40,635 bases of DNA from Chara braunii (taxonomy: Eukaryota > Streptophyta > Charophyceae > Charales > Characeae). Each line of letters starts with the position of its first letter. Position 1 is the first letter of the stretch. Location of the stretch: assembly GCA_003427395.1 (NCBI GenBank), contig BFEA01000220.1, positions 1,575,267 through 1,615,901 on the forward strand, in the 5' to 3' direction. The position numbers and the translations under genes are program-made. Positions 21,043 to 31,400 of the stretch are shown piece after piece. A model generated the notes under the pieces. That model worked only from the letters and a program-made list of their open reading frames with translations, was not told the origin of the DNA and did no database searches.

Positions 21043-21148
21043 CCGTCTTCCCCCTAACACACCGCACCCTCATTTTGGCTGTATCTGGCCGGAAATATAC
21101 CGTGTATACATTCATTTTTAGGGTGCGTTATGTTCGGGGGGAAGACGG
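21043..21148. mobile_element. Palindromic MITE, CCGTCTTC family, A subtype
   Basis: 106 bp with TA on both sides. The left arm is CCGTCTTCCCCCTAACACAC; the right arm reads agggtgcgttatgttcgggg then ggaagacgg. The interior (ggctgtatctggccggaaat) is nearly the same as in the copy at 17544-17643. Confidence 0.8.
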
Positions 21149-21329
21149 TAGTAAGCCTCCCGGACAGCAGGGTGGCACTCAGAGAAAGGCCATGGTTTGG
21201 GGGGGCCGGGACCCCCTATTGCAGCTTCCCCCTCGTCAGGTGACTAGGTAGTACCACAAGGGTAAGGCTGTTCCCTTCTCTTGTTTGATCTCCCCCCTTC
21301 TCTGGATGTACAAACATGCTGGCCGGTGA

Positions 21330-21556
21330 TAAGTAACCGGACTGCTGCCCCCCAGAATAGAAGCACTAGTACCTTTCCCGCGTGGGAAAATACCAAGCGC
21401 CTGAAGTTTCGGAGGTCAGGCCCGACGACGACTGCCGTTGATAAATCTGATCGGCGGCCATCGTTTCGTTTCGGCCGCTGCAAAGGTCGGACGCCTACCC
21501 GAGGCCCGCTATTTTCCCAGCGGGAAAGGAAAAAAAAAAAAAAAAAAAAAAAAAAA
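21330..21556 (+). repeat. Dispersed repeat with A-tract (GTAACCGGACTGCTGC family)
   Basis: It starts near aagtaaccggactgctgccc then cccagaata. A relative (ggaaccggactgttgctccc then cagaatggtaggagc) lies at 37511-37550 and also precedes an A-rich tract. This copy ends in about 26 adenines at 21531-21556. Inverted words cctttcccgcgtgggaaaat and tattttcccagcgggaaagg lie within it. It may be a SINE or retrocopy; no pol III boxes were identified. Confidence 0.4.
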
Positions 21557-21698
21557 GGAATCCTCACGTGGAGATGTAGAGTGCCAGCTGTGGGTACCAA
21601 CTTAGTTCGAAGCTGGAGTTTATCAGGCACAGGTCTGGAACCTTACTGTCTTCCTTCGAACGCAAGGCACCCTACTCATGAATATATTGCAGGATTTA

Positions 21699-21805
21699 CC
21701 ATCTTCACCTGAATAGAACGCCGCCCGGTCATTATCACTGTACCTTGGCAGGGAGTTCTGCCAAATACAGCTATAATGACCGGGCGTTCTATTCGGTTGG
21801 GACGG
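21699..21805. mobile_element. Palindromic MITE, CCGTCTTC family, B subtype
   Basis: 107 bp with TA on both sides. The left arm is CCATCTTCACCTGAATAGAA; the right arm is gcgttctattcggttgggac then gg. A (GTT)n run follows. A truncated left arm of an A-subtype copy lies just upstream (about 21648-21692) and another remnant at 21868-21940. Confidence 0.75.
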
Positions 21806-21941
21806 TAGTTGTTGTTGTTGTTGTTGCCGAGTTCTAGAGCTTAGCGACCATCAGTTCGCGAGGCTCGAACACTGCGCACCCTAATCATCATGAGTATATT
21901 ATAGAAGAAGCTATCTGTCGGGTCCTATACGGTCATAATGG

Positions 21942-22049
21942 GCCTCGCTCCACTACTCACCAAATGTGCAAAATGAGAATGAAGAACATGGAAAGATGCA
22001 TCCCCGTATTTTTTGTCTATTGCGCGTGTGGTGAGTAGTGGAGCGAGGC
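21942..22049. mobile_element. Fold-back element, GCCTCGCTCCACTACTCACC family, copy 2
   Basis: The terminal repeats gcctcgctccactactcacc and ggtgagtagtggagcgaggc are perfect over 20 nt. The interior matches copy 1 at 19014-19134. It lies against the right side of a degraded A-subtype MITE remnant, suggesting nested insertion. Confidence 0.8.
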
Positions 22050-22259
22050 TTTATGAAAGTGAGTCGGTTGTGCTTGTCAATATCATAGACCACCGGGAGC
22101 TAGCGGGCTTTCAAACTGGTGTTGCATCTCAGCTAAGAAATAATGGGTAGTCAGCCACCTGTGATCACCGCAGCATAACGGCATCGTGCTCGGTGTCTTT
22201 TGTTTTCCCTTTTTTTTAATTTGTAATAATTTTTAATATTCCCTGTCGGACTTTTCAGT

Positions 22260-22470
22260 GTTAAATGCAGCAACATGCTACTCAGTTCCTTCCAGTTTTT
22301 CATAAAGAAACTGAGCAGCATGTTGCTGCATTTAACAAGCAAAAGAAACTGTTTAATAATCCACCCATGCTATTTTTCTTTTGCTTGTTAATATTTTTTG
22401 CTTGTGTTAAGCAAGTGGAGGACAATGAAAAAATAGCTCCGCAGCAAGATGCTGCTCACTACTAAATGCA
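22260..22470. repeat. Compound nested hairpins (AT-rich fold-back)
   Basis: Stem 1 pairs gttaaatgcagcaacatgct (22260) with agcatgttgctgcatttaac (22317-22336). A second, overlapping pair is ttaacaagcaaaaga (22332) with tcttttgcttgttaa (22377). A third related block, gcagcaagatgctgctcact, lies at 22441-22460. Alternative folds share sequence. Confidence 0.65.
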
Positions 22471-22920
22471 TGGGAGGGAAAAAAGGGTGATCAGCTCAGC
22501 AACACGCTGGTCGCGTTCTTCCGGTTTCATATTTTCATTTGCAAGAAAATGTACAAAAAAACAAAATTAAAAAAATGGACAGGCAGCAGCCAACTTCTAC
22601 ACGCGTTACTAAACGAGAAGGTGACAAACCGCCTGAATTTTTTTTTTTTTTTAATCTTTTTCCTGTTTTGGAAGTAATTGCTATGACTTGGAACTCCTTA
22701 TAATCGGAGTGGATCAAGGAACGGTATATGGGAAACGGGAGTGGGGCCTGACAGGGCCCATGGAATAATATGGCAAGCCTACTGGACCATGGTAATGGAC
22801 TTGGGTCCAGGGGGCAGGTTACCCCAACTACTTGTTGTTGTATAGGCTGCTTGGAGTGAAGGTGATGGCTAAATTTAGAACGTGTCCGTATGTTACTTAA
22901 TTTACTAAGACTTTCCTGTG

Positions 22921-22999
22921 GTCCTTCGGGACATCCGTTAAAACTGGAGCGACACAGAGAAAGTTAGCATGGCCCCTGTGTGAGTATGACATACATTAA
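22921..22999 (+). ncRNA. U6: Degenerate U6 snRNA-derived sequence, copy 1
   Basis: gtccttcgggacatccgtta, then acacagagaaagttagcatg and gcccctgtg follow U6 order, with many substitutions in the 3' half. It is a pseudogene. Confidence 0.65.
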
Positions 23000-23021
23000 G
23001 TGACAATGTGCAATTCAACTC

Positions 23022-23079
23022 AAGATACAGAGAAAATTAGTTTGGCCCATGCACAAGAATGAGACATAAATTAAGAATT
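23022..23079 (+). ncRNA. U6: Degenerate U6 snRNA-derived sequence, copy 2
   Basis: aagatacagagaaaattagt then ttggcccatgcacaagaatg and agacataaattaagaa correspond to U6 from the ACAGAGA box to the 3' stem. It shares the linker gacaatgtgcaattcaactc with copy 1 and with 23229-23260, so copies were made in tandem. Confidence 0.6.
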
Positions 23080-23100
23080 TCTTGTGCCAATGGGCCCGTG

Positions 23101-23160
23101 TAGTAGTAGTAGTAGTAGTAGCAGTAGTAGTAGTAGTAGTAGTAGTAGGAGGAGGAGGAG
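23101..23160. repeat. (AGT)n then (AGG)n microsatellite
   Basis: A pure run of tag triplets with one agc variant is followed by ggaggaggagg. Confidence 0.85.
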
Positions 23161-23339
23161 AGGTACAGAATGCAATCAAAGAACGCAAGTGCAGTTAATT
23201 TGAAGGAAGTCAAGTTACAGTGGTCTAAGTGACACTGTACAATTCAATTCAAGATATAGCATCAACGCACAGTCATCACATAGGTAATTGACCATGGTAC
23301 CCTCCGCCAGTGCTGTAGTCCAAAAATATTTGTACATCT

Positions 23340-23420
23340 ACAATCACCCCACGAACACAATGCACCCTCATCATGAATGTATACAAGCTATCTCTATGAC
23401 CTGATACAGTCATTATGCAG
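23340..23420. mobile_element. Fragment of a CCGTCTTC-family MITE, A subtype
   Basis: cacgaacacaatgcaccctc then atcatgaatgtatacaagct and gacctgatacagtcattatg match the left arm and interior of the A subtype. The right arm is missing. Confidence 0.5.
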
Positions 23421-23495
23421 ATGCCCAGTCTTCATGGCCGAACTGGCGTGATTACTCATCTGTCGGATATGCTGATTGTGATACTGGTTGTAACC

Positions 23496-23664
23496 TTGTA
23501 GAGGACAACAGGGATGTGAACCCCTAGTCTTTTAGAGGTTAACGCGGATGTGGACCTGAGGATAATATATATTAAATCTCTTGTAGAGGACAACAGGGAT
23601 GTGAACCCCTAATCTTCTAGAGGTTAATGCAGATGTGGACCTGGGATAATATATATTAAATCTC
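23496..23664. repeat. Tandem duplication, ~85-bp unit
   Basis: Unit 1 is 23496-23580 and unit 2 is 23581-23664. Both start ttgtagaggacaacagggat and end gataatatatattaaatctc, with a handful of differences. Confidence 0.9.
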
Positions 23665-23796
23665 AATGATGCCCCATCAGCAGTTGTTTGATTATCATCA
23701 GCAATTGGAAGGTCATGACCGTTGTCATGGCTACCGTGCTGAACATGTCAGGCATGCTTCATCCCTCTGATGCAGAGAGTAGCTTAGATTGGCATG

Positions 23797-23945
23797 CCTA
23801 TCTGGGATGAAAAGAAGGGCCCACAATGTCTTCCTGTGGGTGGTTATTTTGTGCCTTGGCTATCTGGGATGAAAAAATGGCCCACAAAGTCTCCCTGTGG
23901 GCGGGGGGGGAGGAGGGGGGGATTGGGGGGTTATTTTGTGCCTTG
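23797..23945. repeat. Imperfect tandem duplication, ~64-85 bp
   Basis: ctatctgggatgaaaa, ggcccacaa-gtct-cctgtggg and ggttattttgtgccttggc appear twice in the same order. The second copy is lengthened by a G-run (ggcgggggggg). Confidence 0.75.
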
Positions 23946-23961
23946 GCCTCTGCAGGCTCAC

Positions 23962-24753
23962 CTGAATCATCCTGGCCACCTGTCTTTTCAAGCTTAGATT
24001 GGGATCCAGATGTGTGGACCCGATCCAGGCTGCATGGAGCATTGTTGGTGCACATGGCAAATTGCTCCACATTCTCCAAACGGTTGCATTCTTGACAAAT
24101 ATGTGTCAGTTGGCCAATTTTGTCTTGTTTGAAGCTTAGAAAGGCATTGTCACACCAGGACTTTTTTTTTTAATGGAATGCGACTGCAATTAAGACCACA
24201 TTCTGTTTTTTTCTTTTTCTTTTTAAGACCACATTCGGTCGACTCCCACGCAAAAGCACCTGAATCATCCTGGCCACCTGTCTTTTCAAGCTTAGATTGG
24301 CATGCAGATGGCTGGGCCCTATCCAGGCTGCATGCAGCATTGTTGGTGCACAAGGCAAATTGCTCTATATTCTCCAAACGGTTGCATTCTTGACAAACAT
24401 GTGTCAGTCTAGGCTATCAGAGTGGCCCTGGGTCACTTGCCCGGCCGGACCAAAAAAAATTCTTCTAAATTTCGTGAAAATTTTCGATCTGCCCCTGAGG
24501 CAAAAGTTGTTCAGTTAATTTTTCTTCATAACATAGTTTTTTTCCGGATTTTTTTTTTTTTTTTTTTTTGTGCTGGGACCTTCCCTGATCCTTGCACGGG
24601 CTGGCCACCCGGGGCCCGGGCGGCCCGGCTGGTAGCCTAGGTGTCAGTTGGCCAATTTTGTCTTTTTAGAAAGGCATTGCCACACCATGACTTATAAAAT
24701 ATTCATATGGAATGCGAATTCAATTAAGACCACATTCGATCGAGAATGTCGTT
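23962..24753. repeat. Direct duplication of a ~250-bp segment; second copy split by a MITE
   Basis: Copy 1 (23962-24210) and copy 2 (24259-24408 plus 24641-24753) share gaatcatcctggccacctgt, ttcaagcttagattgg, ccaaacggttgcattcttga, gtgtcagttggccaattttg and gcaattaagaccacattc. Copy 2 is interrupted after gtgtcagt by the hAT-like MITE at 24409-24640, so copy 1 shows the unoccupied site. Confidence 0.85.
24409..24640. mobile_element. hAT-like MITE, 232 bp, 8-bp target duplication
   Basis: The ends are CTAGGCTATCAG and, on the complementary strand, CTAGGCTACCAG, an 11 of 12 match. The element is flanked by GTGTCAGT at 24401-24408 and 24641-24648. The homologous segment upstream (about 24100-24125) has the single unduplicated site. 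The interior holds a T-tract and a CG-rich block and no coding frame. Eight-base duplication and short terminal repeats fit the hAT superfamily. Confidence 0.85.
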
Positions 24754-25293
24754 GTGGGAGTCTGTTCTTAGTCTGAGGACTAAGTTAATGATGTTTTGTC
24801 TTGTGATTTAGAAGACCGTAACTTGTGCCTCCTTTTTTTTTTCCCTTTTTGAGTGCAATGATAGTCGCTGTTGCTTTATTTTTTGTTTCTTTTTGCTTGA
24901 AAATGCCAAGTTGGGGGAAGTGTACTTTCACTGGATTCCAGCAATATTGACAAATATTAAAGAAGCGTTGATTGCATGATTACACCATACTCATTCTGGC
25001 AGCTGTTGTGGACTCACACCTCTCTGGGTCTTTGATATTGGTGCAGATGCAGTAAGAAAGTAAAGGTTCTTAGGAGTGATGATGGAGGTGGAGGAGCTAT
25101 TTGCGCCGGAGCCTTTCAAGGTAGCACTTATCCAAGAGATTACTTGTTGGGAAAAAATTGGGTGTATGGCTGCAAGTGCAACGGATTGTTTGGAGGAGGG
25201 AGAGAGGGACTTGTCATCGGGGTGGAGAAGCTGGCCACTGGTAAGATCATCTGGGTTTGCAGGCCTTATCCTTTTTTTGTCTTTTTTTTTTTC

Positions 25294-25392
25294 GGATCAT
25301 TTCTCGATTTATGCGTGTCATCCTTGCGCAGGGTCCATGTTAATGTCCTTTCTCTGTATCGTTCCAATCTTAACTGATGTCCTGGAGGGCCT
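25294..25392 (-). ncRNA. U6: U6 snRNA retropseudogene with A-rich tail, minus strand
   Basis: The minus strand follows U6 from a damaged 5' hairpin through ATACAGAGAAAGGAC, TAACATGGACCCTGCGCAAG, GATGACACGCATAAATCGAG and AAATGATCCG. Directly after the 3' end (25271-25293 on the plus strand) is a T-run, i.e. an A-rich tail on the U6 strand. That arrangement marks LINE-mediated reverse transcription of U6 RNA. Confidence 0.75.
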
Positions 25393-26068
25393 TTATCCAT
25401 TTTTGTTTCTTCCTTTGGCTGCCTTTCAGCCCTCACTCTCATTGCTGATTAGATAATAGGAAAAAAAAAGTGCTTTCAGGTGGTGATTTACACCAAAAGT
25501 GAGAGGGGGGGATCTCAAAGTGACAACCCCTGATGAAGCCACTGTTAGCTAGGATGGTGACATTACTAGTATATCTTCAACAAGAGAGAGAGAGAATCTG
25601 CGCGTCTGCTGACAGGAAACCAGCATTTAAGCGCTTAAAGGAGATGAGACTCAAGAGTGGTTGTGTTTTTGGGAAGCGTACCCCGCAGCCCTTTGGCCAT
25701 GTGCACTTGGGGAAGCACGCAAATGCATGGTGGCCTTCATCCCTCTGCCTGCTGTTGGCCAAAACCAGCAAGGCCTTAGTCGGAGTGGTGAAGTACTACA
25801 TCGGGGCAGATCACGATAGATCACCTATCGTATTTGGGACAGACGACTAAATGACATCTTGGTTACGGCGAGATCCAGTGGAATGATTTATGATTTTTTT
25901 TTACTGGAAGTCAGAGAACCCTCAGTACCTCCCTAACTCTGAAGAGACCTGGCAACAGGAAAGCACTGGCTACTTCGCCAGTAACCGGGAAGGGGTCTAG
26001 GTGTCTGCTTAGCCTGAGCAGGTTTTACGCGACACAGCCTAAAGGAACAACTCTTTAAAGGGGCGCAG

Positions 26069-26071
<3 letters not shown>

Positions 26072-26119
<48 letters not shown>
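26072..26119. repeat. (GA)n microsatellite
   Basis: An uninterrupted gagaga run of about 48 nt. It gives a spurious SLSLSL peptide on the minus strand. Confidence 0.95.
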
Positions 26120-26122
<3 letters not shown>

Positions 26123-26775
26123 ATAACTCGAGTACTTGGTGCCCTGTGCCATAGTATAGAAATGTAGACAGAGAAAGTGAGGTTGAGGGAGATCAATCCT
26201 GTGGTGAGAGGTGAGAGTAAAAGGGAGGCTTACCTGACTTCTGACAGCTCCTTTTGCTTCTGAGGACCAACGAGGCCGGTTTGCGACATCAGCCTTCATA
26301 AAGCCACATGACAGTGCACAAGGACTGCTGACAAGTGTATTGCTGAGTTGCTGCTGGGTGAAACATCGGCTTCGTCATCTGTAGAGGGTTAGGTTCGAAC
26401 ACTGAGTTGGCAAGCAGAGACGGAGAGGCCTGGAGGTTGGAGGGTGGAAGAGCCGATAAATTTGTATTCGCTGCTTTATTATTGGAATCTTTGCTCTTCC
26501 TCTTCTGTTCTTCTCTATCTTTCTTGTAGTCCACTTGCTGCTTTCTATTGGTCACAGTTGTTGTGCGAGTTGAGTAAATGCAGGGTGTGGAAATTGTGAG
26601 TTTCTCAAAAGTGGGTTCACGACATCTTGTGCGGGTGTGGAGCAGAAAATGCCGGTGCCGTGCTTGTGTCACAATGCCTGCATTTCCGCATGAAGTTTAT
26701 TGCTCTTGTTTGTTCCTGCAGAACGTAGAAAGTGACTGAAAGTGGGATGACTGTTGGTATGTTGCTTGGAAGCAG

Positions 26776-26858
26776 AGTCTATCACTTCTCGGAGGAGGAG
26801 AAGGCCCAAGTTGTTGGCAGGAGCTCGTGCAGATGCCACTGCTGCTGATAGCCAACAG
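26776..26858 (+). CDS. PUR4: PurL probable transit-peptide exon
   Basis: In the frame set by the next exon this stretch reads SITSRRRRPKLLAGARADAT and ends ADSQQ before a donor AG|GTACTC. It is rich in Arg, Ala and Ser, as expected of an organelle-targeting region. An in-frame TGA at 26748-26750 means the exon must begin after that; acceptors are the AGs at 26774-26775 and 26776-26777. No in-frame ATG lies between the TGA and the donor, so at least one more upstream exon is needed. ATG 26578 (MQGVEIVSFSKVGSRHL) and ATG 16249 are candidates. Confidence 0.5.
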
Positions 26859-27599
26859 GTACTCTCTGATTTGTACTGTGCCTTAGTCTGATGTCAGTGT
26901 AGCACAAAAAAAAAGTTACCCCACGAATAGAATGGAGCCTTTGAAAAGCGAAAAAAAAGAAAAGTTGGTTGTGATCTCTGTGGTTGGTGCTTGTTTCTGA
27001 CACCAGTGTCTGTGTTGGCTTCTGTACTCACAAGCTGCAGACTGAATCCTTTTTCTTCATTTGGATTGCTGTTTTTAATGAATCTGTTTGTGCTCTTTTT
27101 GTTTTGACGTCTATCAAACTTGGCACTGACAGGGCTATGGTGTCGAACTGCAAACTCGTCAGGAGGTTGCTGAAGCAACTGTATTTCATATGTACAGACG
27201 ACCATTACTATCACCCGGAACCACTGCAACGTTGCTCCACCAGGTGAGAATCTCTTGACTGTGTCATTCAGATCTGACTCAACAGAGCTTTACTGTTTGT
27301 TGACTGTATTGAGAGGAGGATGCTGTGATTACAGTTACAGATACCCCGTACACAGATGTTGAGTGCAGTGATTACAGTTACAGATACCTTACACAGATGT
27401 TGAGTGCAGTGATTACAGTTACCACATGCAGATTGAAATGAACCAAGTTCTAATCAAGTTTCACCTCGCGTATATCAATGAACATCACACGAGGGTTCAC
27501 ATGTGAGAAGCCGAAGCTGAGATACAATCAGCACATCCGGAAACGGCCAGCAAAATTATCATTATTATACAAGAAATGTTTACGTCTCCATTGGCGCTG

Positions 27600-27645
<46 letters not shown>

Positions 27646-28345
27646 AGAACTGATCTCAACCGGATGACGACTATGGCTTCTCTCTCTCTCTCTCTGCAGT
27701 CTCGCTCTTCTCTCTGACTTGGCTTGCTCTACCTCGCCCTCGGTCTCTACCCGAGATAGTAACCCTGGATACAGCCACTCAGGTCACACTTGGCGGCTAT
27801 GGCCGCTCTCCTTCCTATCTCCCTTTACCCTAGCTATGGAGTAACTCTCGAGCGCCCCTCCTCCTCCTGGCACGAAGTGCCCAAGTTGCCTTAATGCACA
27901 AGCAGCAGCAGTGCTTTCGCATCTTGCAAATGAGCAAGTGATGAGCCACTGCACTGTAGCAGCTAAATATAGGGCTTGACTTGGCTTGGCCTGCTTCAGA
28001 CTGTTACCGGTCGGCCGTGGCATATGCTGGAATTGTTTGTCAGTCCGGTTACTTCTGGACTTTCCTGGGACATGCTGCAAAATTGGACTTGGGACTGTTG
28101 GACTGGACTGGACTTTTCTTGTTGGGTACCGGACAGACTTCTAAAGACCTATGACGTTTTGGTACTGACACCTACCGGCCTACGACGCTTTGGCCTCTGG
28201 ACCCTACGATCTACCCTACTGGGACAGTCTGGGACTGGGACGTTTGGGACCTTGGAACTGGAACTCGGGCCGTCTGCAGTGTGAATCCTTTCAAGATGTT
28301 GAATGCAGTGATTACAGAGTACACAAATGTTGAGTGCAGTGTCTG

Positions 28346-28405
<60 letters not shown>

Positions 28406-31400
28406 CTTTTTTTTTTTCCCCTTTTTTTCCCCCGTTTTTTTTTTTTTTTTTCCATTTCCCCTTTATTTCTCCCTTTTCCTCCTTTTCCTCCTTTTGCTCC
28501 TTTACCTCCCGTTCCTCCTTTCTTTAAGATGGGCAACAGTGTTGAGATATCATCATTGAGCTGACCGGACCCAGGTGATTCATAGTTATTTTATTTTGTT
28601 CACCTGATGGTATCTGGATTCAGCCTCTGTAGGTCAAGCGTCCATGGATGTACCAACTGAGCTAGGCCCGTTGGTGCAGTGTCTGCATGACTCTGCAGTG
28701 CAAAAGTTAAGAGAGCAACTAATTCGAGTAAGAAGGAAGTGGAGCACTTTTAAAACTTGCAGGCTTATGGGTAGAATGAGGCACATGGAGTCTTGCGCTG
28801 TTTGGCCTAGGGTCCGTTGTTGGATTTGGTGTCCCACCAGGCAAGATTCAGAGTTGGGCTTTCAGGGTACCTCCAGCTGTGCTTGGCTGTGCAATGGCTA
28901 CACGTGTCAGCAGTGTGTTTTATGCTTTGTGCCGTCTCGTCTCTTTGGTTCATGATGGATGATTGACAAAGCTGCGTGTATGTTGCAAGAAAGGGGAAAC
29001 AGCGAAAGTTACAACGGAGATGTTGGGATCTGTCATGGCTCCGTGCTGTTGGGATCTTCAATGATTATGGCATTTTTGTGATGTGAAGTGGTGATGAGGT
29101 GAGAGTGAAGCGAGGGTAATAAAATAGAAAAGGGGAAAGGGAAACTGTTATGTTATGTAAGCAAAATTGTTCCGGGATGTAATAAAGGTTTCCCTGAGTG
29201 ACTGCACGGCCTGTCCAGGATCCTTAGCCTCGATTGATGGTTGGTGTTGAATTCCTTAGCTGAAGGAACCAGTCTTGACTCAACAATCAGAAGAGAAAAG
29301 ATGGGGGAGCTCATGGTTTCCATCCTCTAAAAAGTGTATGGATTTTGCGGACGAAAGGCCATGGTGGATGTGGTGGAGATAACATGAATGAGATCTCGAC
29401 AGCTGAATCAGCCAGGACTGTGGAAGGAGATGCTTCAGAAAGTGGGGCCGGATGAAGAGCCAAATGATGACTTGAGCGACGGCTGTCATGGGCACACCAA
29501 GTCGATGATTGGCTTTATCTAGCCCTAGAACACAATGGTGTGTGTGTGTGTGTGCCTGCTCGCGCGTGTGCGCGTTAGCATGCACACATGCATGAGTGCT
29601 TCCTTTGCATATTAATGTTGCACCGAAGAGAAGGATCTTTTGTTCCTCATACTGTATGTCAGGAGATGGAAGTGCATTAGCACTCATGCACACAACCTTG
29701 TCTGAGAAGAGGTTAACAGAGCCCTAAATTTTCAGGGTTTTTCAGGGTCATTATAATAAACGTCCTGGGGCTGAAAAGTGGGGGTCCCTGTTAACCACTT
29801 GTGCCTTGTCTGTATGATGCATCTATTTGCAGGTCCAGAAGAAAGTCTCAGGGGAAATTGAAGCAATTGAGACAGAACAGGTAAGGACAGGCATAAGAAG
29901 TTCAGATTGACTTGCTCTGATGTCCTTGTTCCAACTTCTTGCATCCGGGTGCTTACACTGTTGATGAGCTGTGCTAATGTTGCGGGGCGGGGACGTAATT
30001 GAAGGGGTTGCACCATTGCGGCTTTCTAGGTGAAGTTGTTGCTGAAATGAAGTGGTTGAAACTTGACAGATGATATCCCTACTCGACTATTATCTTGGCA
30101 CGAGGGAGTCATTTCAATTTGATGTCGAACGCTCAGCATCTTCTTGATAATGGGCATGTGATAACACACTGAAGTGCTCCGGTATTGCTGTGGTGACTGT
30201 CAGCCTAGCATGAGTCATAGTAGTGCTTGTAGTGATTTCTAAGGCGGAGATGTTTCAACTGACATTGAACATTGAATGCTTGGTGTCTACTTGATAATGG
30301 ACATTTGATAACTCACTGAAGTGCTTCAACATCGCGGTCGATGAGCCACTGGACGATCGAGCAATGGAGAAGCTACGGTGGCTGCTGAGGGAGACATATG
30401 AGCAGGATATGCTGACTGATGAAAGTGGACTCGCATGGCCAAGTTCAGGTGAGTTCGTGTGAAATGGGAGCCACCTTTTTGTATCCATTCCCTTCGACAT
30501 ACCTTCTGCTCTCTCCCTTAGTGTTTTCATATTGTCCTGGCATACTTTGTCTTCCTGCTGTGCATTTTCCTATGCAGGGCCCATAGTAACAGTCGATTGT
30601 TTGCTGCTGCTATTCCTGTTACGCCAATGCGGTTTCACTGTTTTTTCTAAACCACTGCCTCTAAACCACTGCCGCTGTCTGTTCGTGTTGGCATTTGTAG
30701 GTGGGAGAGCCTCTGCAGTGGTGGAAGTTGGACCGCGTCTGTCCTTCACAACTGCTTGGTCAACAAATGCAGTGTCTATATGCAGAGCATGTGGTTTGTC
30801 TTCAGTGACTCGTCTGGAGCGGTCGCGGCGGTATAAGCTGATCATGACCCCAGGCTCAGCCCCTCCCTCGACAGAAATGCAGATCAAGTTCGCATCAATG
30901 GTATGTCTGAGCTTCTTGTTATCCTGGCAGGGCCCATTCCTAGTGGTGGCTTGCGATGTTTCAAAAAGCTAATATGGGGGCTTTATGGATCCGTTATCAG
31001 TCCAGCGAAGCCAAAGGCATGATAGTTCAGGTTTGGCATTCTTATTACAAAGAGGGTGTAGTACTGGGTGTACTGAAGACAACTGATTTTTCTTTCTCCT
31101 GTACTGTTAGACAACTGATTTTTCTGTCTCATGTACTGTTAGATAACTGATTTCACCATGTATTTCTCTTTCATGGGAAGCGCTTCACCCAGCAAGTTCA
31201 TATGACGGCAGAAAAAAAAAACAAAAAAAACACAGGGGATGATCTTCCCGGGCTACGGTTTTGCACAACTCCAGATTCATGAGATGCTGATCACACAGGT
31301 GCACAGAGGCGCACACTTTTCCATGGTCAGCTGCTCATGCATTGGATGATCTAAGGTTATGAGAGAGTAATCGCACACACACATACTCAAAGGTCTGGTT

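Noticed and set aside
25076-25456. 126-codon plus-strand frame
   Set aside because: Its second half is antisense to a U6 retropseudogene and its T-run.
25533-25850. 105-codon plus-strand frame upstream of PurL
   Set aside because: No family recognised and no sign of splice or start context; it could be an upstream exon, but I cannot support it.
27976-28284. 102-codon frame rich in Trp, Leu and Gly
   Set aside because: It comes from repeated ggactgggac-like words within a PurL intron.
28281-28564. Poly-Phe and poly-Lys frames
   Set aside because: They are the A-rich tail of the SINE.
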